Origin: Sediminibacterium magnilacihabitans
GTDB taxonomy: Bacteria; Bacteroidota; Bacteroidia; Chitinophagales; Chitinophagaceae
Reading direction: 5' to 3'
Length of the DNA stretch: 64,000 bases
Assembly (NCBI GenBank): GCA_002973575.1
Contig: PVEQ01000012.1
Span: 42,786 to 106,785, forward strand
The position numbers and the translations under genes were made by a program. Positions 36,414 through 46,149 of this stretch are shown in pieces; the first letter of the stretch is position 1, and each line of letters begins with the position of its first letter. The notes under the pieces are model-generated. The model searched no databases, was not told the origin of the DNA, and was given only the letters and a program-made list of their open reading frames with translations.

Positions 36414-38096
36414 TCAGTTATTGCGCGCTTCTAAAAAAGTACCCAATTGTTTGTATTGAAGATAGCGTTTGGCATATACACTGCTCCTCGATGGGTTGGG
36501 GTGATAGGTAGTATCAAATCCTTGCCCCATTGCATACATCGCTTCTTCTACTGTTGGATACAATCCTGCCGCAGTAGCCGCAAACATCGCAGCGCCAATC
36601 GCACAGGTCTGTTCTGTTTTATGAATACGGATGGGCATGTTCATCACATCCGCCATTACCTGCATAATATACGGCGATTTTTTAGCAACACCTCCCAGGC
36701 CAATCAGTCCTTTTACCGGGATACCTTCTTCCACAAACCGGTCAGTAATGGCTTTGGCGCCGAAACAGGTTCCTTCTACCAGTGCTTTGAATAAGTGAGG
36801 CGCTCCTGTACCCAGGTTCATACCACTGACAGCCGCAGTCAACAGTTGGTTGGCATCAGGTGTTCTTCTTCCATTGAGCCAATCCACCGCCAGCTCATCC
36901 GATGCATCAAGCGGTAGCCTGGCGGCTTCGTTCGATAAATTGGTGATCATCCGATCGCTTATCTCATTTCTCAAAGCTGCGGCCGTTGCCGCATCGATCA
37001 GTGAAGAAGTATGCAGTTGCTGCAATGGCCAGGAGAGTAATGTTTTGTACCAGGCATAAGCATCACCGAATGCCGACTGGCCTGCTTCCATGCCCATCAT
37101 ACCCGGAATAATGGAACCAGGTACCTGGCCACAAATACCACGCACCAATTTACCTTTCATTTCATCTACCGGCGCTACCAGCATATCGCAGGTGGAGGTT
37201 CCCATCACTTTGCTCAGGTAATAGGGTTCGATCTGTCCGCCTACTGCTCCCATGTGACAATCGAATGCACCGATGCCCACTACTACATCGCTAGAGAGGC
37301 CCCATTTTTCTGCCCAGCGCTTACCCAGGTAACCGGCCGGCTCCGCAGAAGTGTACGTACGATCGAACAAGCGGGCAGTAAATCCGTCGAGTCTTGTATC
37401 TAAAGAAGAAAAGAAATCATTGGGGGGCAGTCCGCCAAATTCAGTTGCCCATAAAGATTTATGTCCTGCTGCACACACACCACGTTTGAGTGCATGTACA
37501 TCGTTGCCACCGGTCAATACAAAAGGTATCCAATCGCAATGCTCTACCCAGGAGTAACAAGCTTTCGCCACCGCTTCATCTGCACGCAATACATGCAGCA
37601 GTTTGGCCCAGAACCATTCGCTGCTGTAAATGCCGCCTACAAACTGTAAATAGTTGGTAGCCTGTGTTGCCGCATGCGCATTGATCTGCGACGCTTCGAG
37701 TGTAGCGGTATGATCTTTCCACAACACAAACATGGCATTCGGGTTTTCTTCAAAGCCTGGCAAAAGCGCCAGGGGAACGCCCTGCCGGTCTACCGCTACG
37801 GGCGTAGATCCGGTAGTATCTACAGCAATGCCTTTAATGCCTTTTGCCACGGCGGGTCCGGCCTGTTTCAGGCAGTCGCCGATGGTGTATTCCAATCCTT
37901 CCAAATAATCCAATGGATGCTGACGGAACCTGTTCTCTTCCGGGTTACAATAAAGTCCGTCTTTCCAGCGCGGGTAATAAAACAAAGCAGCAGCCACTTC
38001 CCTTCCGTCTCCTGCATCGATGATCACGGAACGTACAGAGTCTGTTCCGAAATCAACGCCTATCACATACGATTGATCTGTTCTTTTCAATGTCAA
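36414..38096 (-). CDS. araB: Ribulokinase
   Basis: This 560-residue FGGY kinase phosphorylates L-ribulose. The phosphate-1 motif is YVIGVDFGTDSVRSVIIDAG. AVDTTGSTPVAVD, KLVRGICGQVPGSIIPGMMG and GLIGLGGVAKKSPYIMQVMA follow. There is no in-frame ATG upstream of the conserved N-terminus: the start is a TTG (38096; a second TTG lies two codons inside). It is the first gene of the arabinose operon, and the gap in front of it holds a candidate AraR operator. Confidence 0.95.
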   Translation of the reverse strand: MTLKRTDQSYVIGVDFGTDSVRSVIIDAGDGREVAAALFYYPRWKDGLYCNPEENRFRQHPLDYLEGLEYTIGDCLKQAGPAVAKGIKGIAVDTTGSTPVAVDRQGVPLALLPGFEENPNAMFVLWKDHTATLEASQINAHAATQATNYLQFVGGIYSSEWFWAKLLHVLRADEAVAKACYSWVEHCDWIPFVLTGGNDVHALKRGVCAAGHKSLWATEFGGLPPNDFFSSLDTRLDGFTARLFDRTYTSAEPAGYLGKRWAEKWGLSSDVVVGIGAFDCHMGAVGGQIEPYYLSKVMGTSTCDMLVAPVDEMKGKLVRGICGQVPGSIIPGMMGMEAGQSAFGDAYAWYKTLLSWPLQQLHTSSLIDAATAAALRNEISDRMITNLSNEAARLPLDASDELAVDWLNGRRTPDANQLLTAAVSGMNLGTGAPHLFKALVEGTCFGAKAITDRFVEEGIPVKGLIGLGGVAKKSPYIMQVMADVMNMPIRIHKTEQTCAIGAAMFAATAAGLYPTVEEAMYAMGQGFDTTYHPNPSRSSVYAKRYLQYKQLGTFLEARNN

Positions 38097-38117
38097 GCAA
38101 TTAAATGAGCCACAATG

Positions 38118-38141
38118 TACACTCTTTTTTAAATAAGTGTA
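38118..38141. promoter_or_regulatory. Candidate AraR operator upstream of araB
   Basis: TACACT and AGTGTA form a perfect six-base inverted repeat around a 12-base AT-rich spacer, 21 bases before the araB start codon. No other gap in the operon holds this pair, which fits one promoter in front of araB controlling all eight genes through AraR. The link to AraR is inferred from position and symmetry, not from a known consensus. Confidence 0.55.
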
Positions 38142-38190
38142 TTTTATACCTTTATTTATTTAACATTAAAAAAATGCATCAGCGATGCGC

Positions 38191-38850
38191 TCAATTCCGG
38201 TGCTGGAAAAGGCCTTCCAACTGCCCGTCGTTATAGTCCTGCACGAAAAACAGTATCTCCGGCAGGTGACTGAAGGCCTCCGGTTCATGGAAGCTGGTGA
38301 TCACCACCGATTGCATGCCGGCCCTTTCAGCGGCCTCCACACCTTTGGTAGCGTCTTCGAATACCAGGCAGTCGCCATGGGCCACCCCCAACTGATCGGC
38401 GCATTTGGTAAAAGTTTCCGGGTCGGGCTTGCTTATCTGCACATCATCGGCGCTCACGATGGCATCGAAATAATGACGGATGCCCAGTCCGTCGAGCACA
38501 AAATCAATATTGAAAGTAATCGCTGCAGAACCGATACCCATCTTGATCCCTTCCTGCTTCGCCTTTTCCATAAAGGCTGCCAGTCCGGGCAACAATTTCA
38601 AATGAGGCTTATATGCCTGCTGGTAAGCTATTTCTTTGTCGCGGCTCATCTTTTGTTTTTCTTCATCGGAAAACCTCCCCGGAAATATCCTTTCGAGCAG
38701 TTCTTCATTCTTCCCATAACATTGCTCCTTTACTTCTTCCAGGCTCAGGTTGGCGCCCATTTCATTTACAATTTTATGCCAGGCGATCACGTGGTACTGC
38801 ATATCGTCGACCATGGTCCCGTTCATATCAAACAAAAAAGCCTTTTTCAT
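38191..38850 (-). CDS. HAD-superfamily hydrolase (beta-phosphoglucomutase-like) with Asn in motif I
   Basis: This 219-residue protein has the HAD core and a helical cap (MVDDMQYHVIAWHKIVNEMG). Motif I reads FDMNGTMVD where most phosphatases have DxDxT, so the second, acid/base Asp is Asn. Motif II is GIGSAAITFNIDF, motif III includes SKPDPETF and the acidic motif VFEDATKGVEAAERAGM. Members of this group act on small phosphosugars. The start is the ATG at 38850, with an alternative three codons upstream. It is upstream of, but separated from, the arabinose operon by 94 bases holding the operator. Confidence 0.85.
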   Translation of the reverse strand: MKKAFLFDMNGTMVDDMQYHVIAWHKIVNEMGANLSLEEVKEQCYGKNEELLERIFPGRFSDEEKQKMSRDKEIAYQQAYKPHLKLLPGLAAFMEKAKQEGIKMGIGSAAITFNIDFVLDGLGIRHYFDAIVSADDVQISKPDPETFTKCADQLGVAHGDCLVFEDATKGVEAAERAGMQSVVITSFHEPEAFSHLPEILFFVQDYNDGQLEGLFQHRN

Positions 38851-38931
38851 TAAATGCATATTATTTTACAAGTGATAAAATCAACAAAGGCGGGCAATCG
38901 GGTAGCAAAGGTACTATTACCGGGTAATTAA

Positions 38932-38939
38932 TATGTTTG
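38932..38939 (+). promoter_or_regulatory. Start-proximal -7 box (TATGTTTG) of trmD
   Basis: An exact TAnnTTTG box lies four bases before the trmD ATG in the 93-base gap to the divergent HAD gene. Confidence 0.6.
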
Positions 38940-38943
38940 CAGT

Positions 38944-39621
38944 ATGAAAATCGACGTCCTTACCGTTTTGCCCGAATTGCTGGAAAGTCCATTCGCCCAC
39001 AGCATCATGAAGCGCGCGCAGGAAAAAGGCTTATTGGAAGTACAGGTTCATCCGCTGCGCAAATGGGCGGTGAACAAATACGGTATGGTAGATGATTACC
39101 AGTATGGCGGCGGCGCGGGCATGGTAATGATGTGTGAGCCACTGGCCAATGCCATCGATGAATTACAGTCAGCCCGCCCATACGACGAGATCATTTATAT
39201 GACACCCGATGGCGAACGCTTCAACCAGAAAACAGCCAACCAGTTATCGCTGAAAGAAAACCTGCTCATCATCTGCGGTCATTACAAGGGCATCGATGAA
39301 CGCATTCGCGAACATTATGTAACCAAAGAAATATCCATTGGCGATTATGTACTTAGCGGCGGCGAGCTGGCTGCTGCTGTAGTAGTGGACGCTGTAGGGC
39401 GTTTGTTGCCGGGGGTATTGAATGATGAGACTTCGGCGCTCACCGATTCCTTCCAGGACAACCTGCTGGCGCCACCCGTATATACCCGGCCCGCCGATTT
39501 CCGCGGATGGAAAGTGCCGGACATCCTGTTACAGGGCGATCCTAAGAAAGTGGAAGAATGGAGGTATGAACAATCACTGCAGCGCACAAAAGAAAAAAGA
39601 CCCGACTTACTGAACGAATAA
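38944..39621 (+). CDS. trmD: tRNA (guanine37-N1)-methyltransferase
   Basis: This 225-residue SPOUT methyltransferase makes m1G37 and prevents frameshifting. Blocks: [57 protein letters not shown], and the knot region [20 protein letters not shown]. The gene is monocistronic, not in the common rpsP-rimM-trmD operon. Confidence 0.96.
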   Translation: MKIDVLTVLPELLESPFAHSIMKRAQEKGLLEVQVHPLRKWAVNKYGMVDDYQYGGGAGMVMMCEPLANAIDELQSARPYDEIIYMTPDGERFNQKTANQLSLKENLLIICGHYKGIDERIREHYVTKEISIGDYVLSGGELAAAVVVDAVGRLLPGVLNDETSALTDSFQDNLLAPPVYTRPADFRGWKVPDILLQGDPKKVEEWRYEQSLQRTKEKRPDLLNE

Positions 39622-39750
39622 TATCCTTCCAAATCATGTTGCTGCCGTTCATCACCGCTTAAGATCGATCAGATGGCTTTAGCAGCACTTATACAGATAT
39701 TGTATTACCATTACGGCTAATTATTATCTAAATTCTGCATAATCGCTCGC

Positions 39751-41973
39751 ATGAGACTATCAACTGTCTGTTGGCTTTTGCCTATCCTGTTATCCCTGAA
39801 CACATACGGACAACAAAGAGACGGCGAAACTTTTCAAAAAGAATACCAGGTGCATATTGCCCGCACGCAGGAACCCATTCAGATAGATGGAGAACTCAAT
39901 GAACAGGTATGGGCCAATACCCAACCACTCAGCTCCTTCTGGAGAAAATTTCCCACCGATATAGGTAAAGCCACCCGGAAAACCGAAGCGCGTGTTACTT
40001 ACGATGATAAATTCCTCTATGTAGCATTCACTGTATACGATAGCGGCAAAGTATTTATCAAAAGCCTGAAAAGAGACGTAGGTCATGATGGCAATGATTG
40101 TGTAGGCTTGATACTGGATCCTGTGAACAAACGCGCCAACGGGTTCTTCTTTGTTGTGAATGCGTACAACGCACAATCGGAAGACCAGATCAATGGCAAT
40201 GGAGACATGATCAGTTTCAGTTGGGACAATAAATGGTATTCTGCTACCAAGCGCTATGCCGACAGGTGGACGGCAGAAATGGCCATCCCTTTCAAAACCC
40301 TGCGATATACCGCCGATAAATTAACCTGGGGTATTAATTTCCTGCGAGTAGATACCAAGACAAACGAGTATAGTTTATGGACGCATGTACCGGTGAATTT
40401 CCGCTCTTACGACCTCGGATATACAGGTGCGTTGGTATGGCCCGAGCCGCCGCCCAAACCCGGCAGCAATGCAGTATTGATTCCTTATGCGACAGGTGGC
40501 GTGCAGGAAGATAAAGACAATGGTCTACCATGGAAAGCTACTGGCAATGCAGGCTTCGACGGTAAAATGGCATTGTCATCGTCACTGAATCTCGACATGA
40601 CCGTTAACCCCGATTTCTCTCAGATTGAAGTGGACAAGCAGGTTACCAACCTCACCCGTTTCAATATTTTCCTTCCAGAGAAGCGCACGTTTTTTCTTGA
40701 GAATTCGAGTCTTTTCTCATCTTATGGTATTCCTTCCGTTCGACCGTTCTATTCGCGCAGGATCGGTCTTGATAAAAACGGCAATAAGATACCCATATTG
40801 CTGGGTGTACGTCTCACCGGGAATGCATCAAAATCTACGCGGATCGGATTGCTCAACATGCAAACGGGAAGTCAGGGAGATTATTCAGCTGAGAACTATA
40901 CGGCCGCTACTATCAACCAGGCTGTGTTGAAGCGTTCTACCCTGAACCTCTATTTTATGAACCGGCAGGGTTTTCTTTCCGATTCGGCTAAAAAGGCCGA
41001 CCCACTTTCGGCTTATGGAAGAAACCTGGGCGGGGAATTCAATTACACCAACCTGAAAGGCACCTGGAATGGTTGGGCGGGCTATCATCAATCTTTCAAA
41101 CCGGGCATTACCAAAGACGACCGGTTCATGGACCTGGGCGGAAGCTATAATGGCCGTTATTTCAGCGCCATGCTCGATATGAATACGGTGGGAACGAATT
41201 TTTATACCGATATGGGATATACACAAAGGATCGAAAACTTCGATGCGGCAAGAGATACCATCGTACGACTAGGATATAAACAGGTATACAATGAATTCGA
41301 TTATCGCATCCTGCCCAAAAAAACCAAAGTAAGCAGTTACCAATTCCAACTCACCAATTCCTTCGTGTTCAATCCGGATAATACATTGAATGAACGCAAC
41401 CAATCGCTGGGGTTGAATATCATGTATTGGCACACGGCGCAATTGCTTGTTACGCTCAACAATTATGAAGTAAATTTATTGTTCCCCACTGCTTTTACCG
41501 ACAAAACGCCTTTACCGAAAGATAATTACCAATACAGCCAGGCCACATTGGGCTACCAGTCTGATTTCAGGAAACCTTTGAGCTATTATGCTACAGTTGG
41601 TGGAGGTGGGTTTTACAATGGCTCTTATCAAAGCTTTATTGGTGGCGTCACCTGGCGTAGTCAGCCACACCTGAACATAGGTCTCCATGCGGAATACGAC
41701 AAGCTTGCTTTTCCTGATATTTATGGCACCGCTGAATTGTTCCTGATCGCTCCCAAAGTGGAGATCAATTTTTCCACCGCTGTTTTCTGGACCACTTTTA
41801 TCCAATACAATACGCAGCGTAATAATTTCAACATCAACAGCCGTTTCCAATACCGCTTCAAGCCGATGAGTGATTTTTTTCTTGTGTATACCGACAACTA
41901 CTATACAGATCCTTTGCTGAAGAACAGGAACCGGGCCCTCGTGTTCAAGCTCAATTATTGGTTCAGTCTCTGA
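39751..41973 (+). CDS. Secreted DUF5916 protein with carbohydrate-binding-like N-terminal domain
   Basis: This 740-residue protein has a signal peptide (LLPILLSLNTYGQQ). Residues of about 30-220 form a CBM9-like/DOMON-type beta sandwich (PIQIDGELNEQVWANTQPLS, then EARVTYDDKFLYVAFTVYDS). The remainder matches DUF5916 (MTVNPDFSQIEVDKQVTNLT, RFNIFLPEKRTFFLENSSLF), whose C-terminal half is rich in alternating aromatic beta strands and ends LVFKLNYWFSL, suggesting an outer-membrane barrel. The role is unknown; members are common in polysaccharide and peptide scavenging Bacteroidota. Confidence 0.83.
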   Translation: MRLSTVCWLLPILLSLNTYGQQRDGETFQKEYQVHIARTQEPIQIDGELNEQVWANTQPLSSFWRKFPTDIGKATRKTEARVTYDDKFLYVAFTVYDSGKVFIKSLKRDVGHDGNDCVGLILDPVNKRANGFFFVVNAYNAQSEDQINGNGDMISFSWDNKWYSATKRYADRWTAEMAIPFKTLRYTADKLTWGINFLRVDTKTNEYSLWTHVPVNFRSYDLGYTGALVWPEPPPKPGSNAVLIPYATGGVQEDKDNGLPWKATGNAGFDGKMALSSSLNLDMTVNPDFSQIEVDKQVTNLTRFNIFLPEKRTFFLENSSLFSSYGIPSVRPFYSRRIGLDKNGNKIPILLGVRLTGNASKSTRIGLLNMQTGSQGDYSAENYTAATINQAVLKRSTLNLYFMNRQGFLSDSAKKADPLSAYGRNLGGEFNYTNLKGTWNGWAGYHQSFKPGITKDDRFMDLGGSYNGRYFSAMLDMNTVGTNFYTDMGYTQRIENFDAARDTIVRLGYKQVYNEFDYRILPKKTKVSSYQFQLTNSFVFNPDNTLNERNQSLGLNIMYWHTAQLLVTLNNYEVNLLFPTAFTDKTPLPKDNYQYSQATLGYQSDFRKPLSYYATVGGGGFYNGSYQSFIGGVTWRSQPHLNIGLHAEYDKLAFPDIYGTAELFLIAPKVEINFSTAVFWTTFIQYNTQRNNFNINSRFQYRFKPMSDFFLVYTDNYYTDPLLKNRNRALVFKLNYWFSL

Positions 41974-42012
41974 TAATAGTTTTACTTTACATTTCACTAA
42001 TACGCTGTTCGC

Positions 42013-43677
42013 ATGTCAGGCATTGCTTCTTTCCGGTTAACCGGTAACCTGGTAGATGTTTGGAAGAAAAGCATTTATCCCGCAGAAATTTTTGTTGAGA
42101 ACGGAATCATCAGCGCTATCAGGCCTGCAGAACAAGTGAGTAACCATTACATACTTCCCGGTTTTATAGACAGTCATGTGCATATCGAAAGCAGTATGTT
42201 AATCCCTTCTGAATTTGCGCGGCTGGCTGTGGTGCACGGAACAGTGGCTACTGTCAGCGATCCGCATGAAATTGCCAACGTATGCGGAATGAAAGGGGTG
42301 GAATACATGATTGAGAATGGAAGAAAGGTTCCTTTCAAATTCAATTTCGGCGCTCCCAGTTGTGTGCCTGCTACCGTTTTTGAAACAGCCGGAGCATCCA
42401 TCAACAGCGAAGAGATAGAACAACTGATGCAGCGCGAGGAGATACTGTACCTGAGCGAGATGATGAACTTCCCCGGCGTGCTGCACAAAGACCCGGAAGT
42501 GATGAAAAAGATCGCTGCGGCGCATACATCGGGAAAACCGGTTGACGGCCATGCGCCCGGATTGCGTGGTGAAGAAGCACGGCAATACATAGAGGCGGGC
42601 ATTTCTACCGACCACGAATGTTTTACATTGGATGAAGCAGTGGATAAACTGATACATGGCATGAAGATCATCATCCGGGAAGGCAGCGCTGCCAAAAATT
42701 TTGAAGCGCTGATCGATTTACTCGAAGACCATCCTGCGATGGTAATGTTTTGCAGTGACGACAAACATCCCGACAGTCTTATAGAAGGACATATCAACCA
42801 ACTCTGTGCCAGGGCTGTTGCCAAAGGCATTGATGTATTCAAAGTGTTGCGCGCCGCCTGCGTGAATCCTGTATTGCATTATCACCTGCCGGTAGGATTA
42901 TTGCGTGAAGGAGATGCAGCCGATTTTATCCTGGTGGATGACCTGGAACATTTTACTGTTCATCAAACTTATATCAATGGTCAGCTGGTAGCGGAAAACG
43001 GCCAGTCATTTATTCCATCTGTTCCTTCGGATATGCTCAATCATTTTAACTGCGAACCCATAACCCTGGAAGACATTAAGATCCGGAAGCATGAATACCC
43101 CGACGAAAACGGGCTCATTCCTGTGATAGAAGCGCTGGACGGACAACTCATCACCAATAAACTTCAGCTGAAAGGAAAACTGGAAAACGATGAATGGGTA
43201 AGTGATACGGCCGGGGACCTGTTGAAAATGGTGGTGGTGAACCGTTATCACCGTGCACCTGTTGCCAAATGTTTCATCAAAAATTTCAACTTCAAAACGG
43301 GCGCTATTGCGTCTACTGTGGCACATGATAGCCACAATATAGTAGCCGTGGGCGCCAACGACGAAAGCCTGGTTAAAGCCATCAACCTGGTTATATCGGA
43401 AAAAGGAGGCGTTAGTTGTGTGAATGGTAGTGAGGCAAAAGTGCTGGGGCTGCCCGTAGCGGGACTGATGAGCGCGGCCGACGGCTATCTCGTTGCCCGC
43501 GAGTACACTGCTATCGACCGCATGGCCAAAGACCTGGGTTCCACACTGGGGGCGCCTTTCATGACGCTCAGTTTTATGGCTTTGCTGGTAATACCTCATT
43601 TAAAACTGAGTGATAAAGGGCTTTTCGACGGCGATGCATTCCAACTTAAATTTCCATTTACAGCCGATAGATTTTAG
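42013..43677 (+). CDS. ade: Adenine deaminase
   Basis: This 554-residue amidohydrolase converts adenine to hypoxanthine. Metal site blocks: [72 protein letters not shown] and [16 protein letters not shown]. The C-terminal [19 protein letters not shown] segment is typical of the bacterial Ade family. It is followed 9 bases later by upp. Confidence 0.95.
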   Translation: MSGIASFRLTGNLVDVWKKSIYPAEIFVENGIISAIRPAEQVSNHYILPGFIDSHVHIESSMLIPSEFARLAVVHGTVATVSDPHEIANVCGMKGVEYMIENGRKVPFKFNFGAPSCVPATVFETAGASINSEEIEQLMQREEILYLSEMMNFPGVLHKDPEVMKKIAAAHTSGKPVDGHAPGLRGEEARQYIEAGISTDHECFTLDEAVDKLIHGMKIIIREGSAAKNFEALIDLLEDHPAMVMFCSDDKHPDSLIEGHINQLCARAVAKGIDVFKVLRAACVNPVLHYHLPVGLLREGDAADFILVDDLEHFTVHQTYINGQLVAENGQSFIPSVPSDMLNHFNCEPITLEDIKIRKHEYPDENGLIPVIEALDGQLITNKLQLKGKLENDEWVSDTAGDLLKMVVVNRYHRAPVAKCFIKNFNFKTGAIASTVAHDSHNIVAVGANDESLVKAINLVISEKGGVSCVNGSEAKVLGLPVAGLMSAADGYLVAREYTAIDRMAKDLGSTLGAPFMTLSFMALLVIPHLKLSDKGLFDGDAFQLKFPFTADRF

Positions 43678-43682
43678 TTTTG
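43675..43682 (+). promoter_or_regulatory. Start-proximal -7 box (TAGTTTTG) of upp, overlapping the ade stop
   Basis: The exact TAnnTTTG box shares its first three bases with the TAG stop of ade and lies four bases before the upp ATG. It could drive upp on its own as a leaderless message; alternatively upp is read through from ade. Confidence 0.5.
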
Positions 43683-43686
43683 ACCC

Positions 43687-44340
43687 ATGATTATCAACCT
43701 GAGTCAGCATCACAGCCTGCTTAGCAACTGGGTTGCCGAGCTGAGAGACATCAACATACAGGGCGATCGTATGCGTTTCCGGCGCAACCTCGAACGCATT
43801 GGCGAGATAGCTGCTTATGAGATCAGCAAAGAGCTGCCATGGAAAACGGTAGAAGTGCCTACTCCCCTAGGCTCTCACGAAAGCAAGGTGCTGGAACAGC
43901 AGCCTGTATTGGCTACCATCCTGCGCGCCGGGTTGCCTTTACACAACGGCATGTTGAATTATTTCGATAAGGCCGACAATGCTTTTATCTCTGCCTATCG
44001 CAAACACCACCGCGATGGTTCATTCGATATCAGTTTGGAATACATGAGCAGTCCTTCACTCGATGGCCGTATCCTGATCATCAGCGATCCTATGCTCGCT
44101 ACCGGTGCATCGCTCGTGAAAACAGTGGAATACCTGAAAAACGAAGGATCACCCAAAGTCATTCACATTGTAGTGGCTATTGCCTGTACCGTGGGCATTG
44201 AATACGTGCACCGCGAATGCGGCGAAGACGTTAAAATCTGGTGTGGAGATATTGACGATGAACTGACTGCCAAAGGATACATCGTTCCCGGTTTGGGTGA
44301 TGCAGGAGATCTCGCGTTTGGGAACAAAACACAAGCATAA
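43687..44340 (+). CDS. upp: Uracil phosphoribosyltransferase
   Basis: This 217-residue enzyme makes UMP from uracil and PRPP. Blocks: TPLGSHESKVLEQQPVLATI, LRAGLPLHNGMLNYFDKADN, and the PRPP-binding ILIISDPMLATGASLVKTVE. IHIVVAIACTVGIEYV and PGLGDAGDLAFGNKT form the uracil site. The gene begins 9 bases after ade, forming a base-salvage pair. Confidence 0.94.
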   Translation: MIINLSQHHSLLSNWVAELRDINIQGDRMRFRRNLERIGEIAAYEISKELPWKTVEVPTPLGSHESKVLEQQPVLATILRAGLPLHNGMLNYFDKADNAFISAYRKHHRDGSFDISLEYMSSPSLDGRILIISDPMLATGASLVKTVEYLKNEGSPKVIHIVVAIACTVGIEYVHRECGEDVKIWCGDIDDELTAKGYIVPGLGDAGDLAFGNKTQA

Positions 44341-44423
44341 GCACTCAGGTTTGATTGTTAAGCCCATCACAATTCTACTGGCGCACAAGCAACCCATATT
44401 CCTTTATTGGCGTAAATTCGTAT

Positions 44424-45440
44424 GTGATCAAATCTTTATCCAAAATAATCTGCTTCTTTTCTACGTTGCTGCTGTTGCAAAGGGCATCGGCGCAGGATCC
44501 GCATTTTTCGCAATTCTTTTCTTCACCGCTCACACTCAATCCCGCTTTTACAGGAAAATTCGCAGGCAGTTTACGGGTAGCCGGCAATTACCGCAACCAG
44601 TGGCCCACCATCAACAATGCTTATACAACCGCCGCTTTATCGGTAGACTTTCCCATCTTGCAAAACAGCATTGCCAATAATGATACCTGGGGTTTGGGAC
44701 TTTCCGGATACAACGACAACAGCGCCAACGGTGCGGTGAAATTCAACTATGCTTCTTTTTCTACGGCCTATCATAAAGGATTGGATGAAGATGGATTTCA
44801 TCAACTGGGGGCAGGGTTCCAGGTAACTTATGCCAACATGCTCATCAACACCAACAGCCTCAAGTTCGAAGACCAGTTAACGAATGCTGGGTTTACCGGT
44901 GTTACTTCCGAAGTATTCAATAACGGTACATTGAAGTCGAGCTATCTCGATGTTAATGCAGGTATATTGTACAATGGCAGTACCAACGAAAGGAATAATT
45001 TTTATTTCGGCATCAGCATGTACCACCTTAACAGGCCCAGGCAGGATTTTACCGGCGCCAATTATGTGCTCTACCCCCGCACTACCATTCATGCGGGAGG
45101 TTTCTTTCCCGTAGGCGCTACCACTACCCTGCACCTGAGCGCGCTGCAGATGTTCCAGGCCGGCGCTTCGGAAACCATGTTCGGCGGCGCACTCCAGTTC
45201 AATGCCAATCCGGATGATCCCAGTCCTACCAGCCTTTACGTAGGCAGCTGGATGCGGTTCAACGATGCTATCATTCCATACCTTGGTTTGGAATTCAATC
45301 AGTTCAGGTTGGGACTCACATACGATTACAACGTTTCTTCTCTCAAAACAGCCTCTCAAAACAGGGGAGGTATCGAATTATCGCTTATCTATATTCTCAA
45401 GCCTTCAACCGATAAACCCATTAATTGTCCGAAGTTTTAA
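44424..45440 (+). CDS. PorP/SprF family T9SS-associated outer membrane protein
   Basis: This 338-residue protein has a signal peptide (LSKIICFFSTLLLLQRASAQ) then DPHFSQFFSSPLTLNPAFTG, the family hallmark. Alternating beta strands run to the C-terminus (GGIELSLIYIL). SprF-like proteins help export partner adhesins through the type IX system; the usual large partner gene is not adjacent here. The start is probably the GTG at 44424, with no ATG in frame before it. An out-of-frame ATG overlaps it at 44422 but is followed at once by TGA. A TTG at 44355 would add an unlikely N-terminus. Confidence 0.86.
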   Translation: MIKSLSKIICFFSTLLLLQRASAQDPHFSQFFSSPLTLNPAFTGKFAGSLRVAGNYRNQWPTINNAYTTAALSVDFPILQNSIANNDTWGLGLSGYNDNSANGAVKFNYASFSTAYHKGLDEDGFHQLGAGFQVTYANMLINTNSLKFEDQLTNAGFTGVTSEVFNNGTLKSSYLDVNAGILYNGSTNERNNFYFGISMYHLNRPRQDFTGANYVLYPRTTIHAGGFFPVGATTTLHLSALQMFQAGASETMFGGALQFNANPDDPSPTSLYVGSWMRFNDAIIPYLGLEFNQFRLGLTYDYNVSSLKTASQNRGGIELSLIYILKPSTDKPINCPKF

Positions 45441-45444
45441 GCGA

Positions 45445-46086
45445 TCATTTCTTTTTCGGCATCTTACTTACATAAGGATTACTCTTCAGTATGAAGCGGT
45501 AAGGCAATAATGCATCTTCTCCTGCATAATCAATCCCGATCCTGGGCGTGGCAATGATTTCAGAAAGTTTGATCGTGGTATTGTCCGATGCCAGGTGCAG
45601 TTCCTTGCTCAATAAACTGGTTCCGGTATGAAGGGTATTCAGTCCGAATGCTTTGGCCACATTGCCGGGGCCCCTTGTCAATGAATGATCTGCTTTTTGT
45701 TTACCTGTACGCAGCAGCATGGTCTCAATTCCCGCTATGGGTTCCACTGCACGGATAAGCACTGCATGCGGCACTTCCTCCAGGTTCGTTACAATATTGA
45801 AAAGATGGTGTATACCGTAACAGAGGTATACATAGGCCAGCCCCCCGGCCGCATACATCACTTCTGTTCTGTTGGTCCTGCGGCCATTCCATGCATGAGA
45901 AGCCCTGTCGGTCTCCCCCCTGTATGCTTCCGTTTCCACGATCCTGCCTGTTGTCAACTTCCCATCGATGCGGGTGATCAATATTTTGCCGATCAGCGCT
46001 TTGGCAATGACCAGTACATTGGGTTGCCTGTAAAAATCAACGGGCAATTTTGTAACGGTGCCCATCGTTATAGCCTTAGTTTTCAT
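45445..46086 (-). CDS. 3-methyladenine DNA glycosylase (AAG/Mpg family)
   Basis: This 213-residue enzyme removes alkylated purines in base excision repair. Blocks: LPVDFYRQPNVLVIAKALIG, GRIVETEAYRGETDRASHAW with the catalytic Glu, YAAGGLAYVYLCYGIHHLFN, VLIRAVEPI and LTRGPGNVAKAFGL. The ATG at 46086 or the one at 46065 (MGTVTKLP) may be used; the longer frame crosses into the divergent EI24 gene. It converges on the PorP gene with a 4-base gap. Confidence 0.9.
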   Translation of the reverse strand: MKTKAITMGTVTKLPVDFYRQPNVLVIAKALIGKILITRIDGKLTTGRIVETEAYRGETDRASHAWNGRRTNRTEVMYAAGGLAYVYLCYGIHHLFNIVTNLEEVPHAVLIRAVEPIAGIETMLLRTGKQKADHSLTRGPGNVAKAFGLNTLHTGTSLLSKELHLASDNTTIKLSEIIATPRIGIDYAGEDALLPYRFILKSNPYVSKMPKKK

Positions 46087-46149
46087 CGAGCATAAACTTA
46101 CGAATACCTTATCTTTAGACCTGCTAAAATACCCCCGTTGCTTAAAGAA

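Noticed and set aside
44355..44423. N-terminal extension of the PorP gene from a TTG
   Set aside because: It would place 23 residues before the signal peptide; the GTG at 44424 gives a normal signal.
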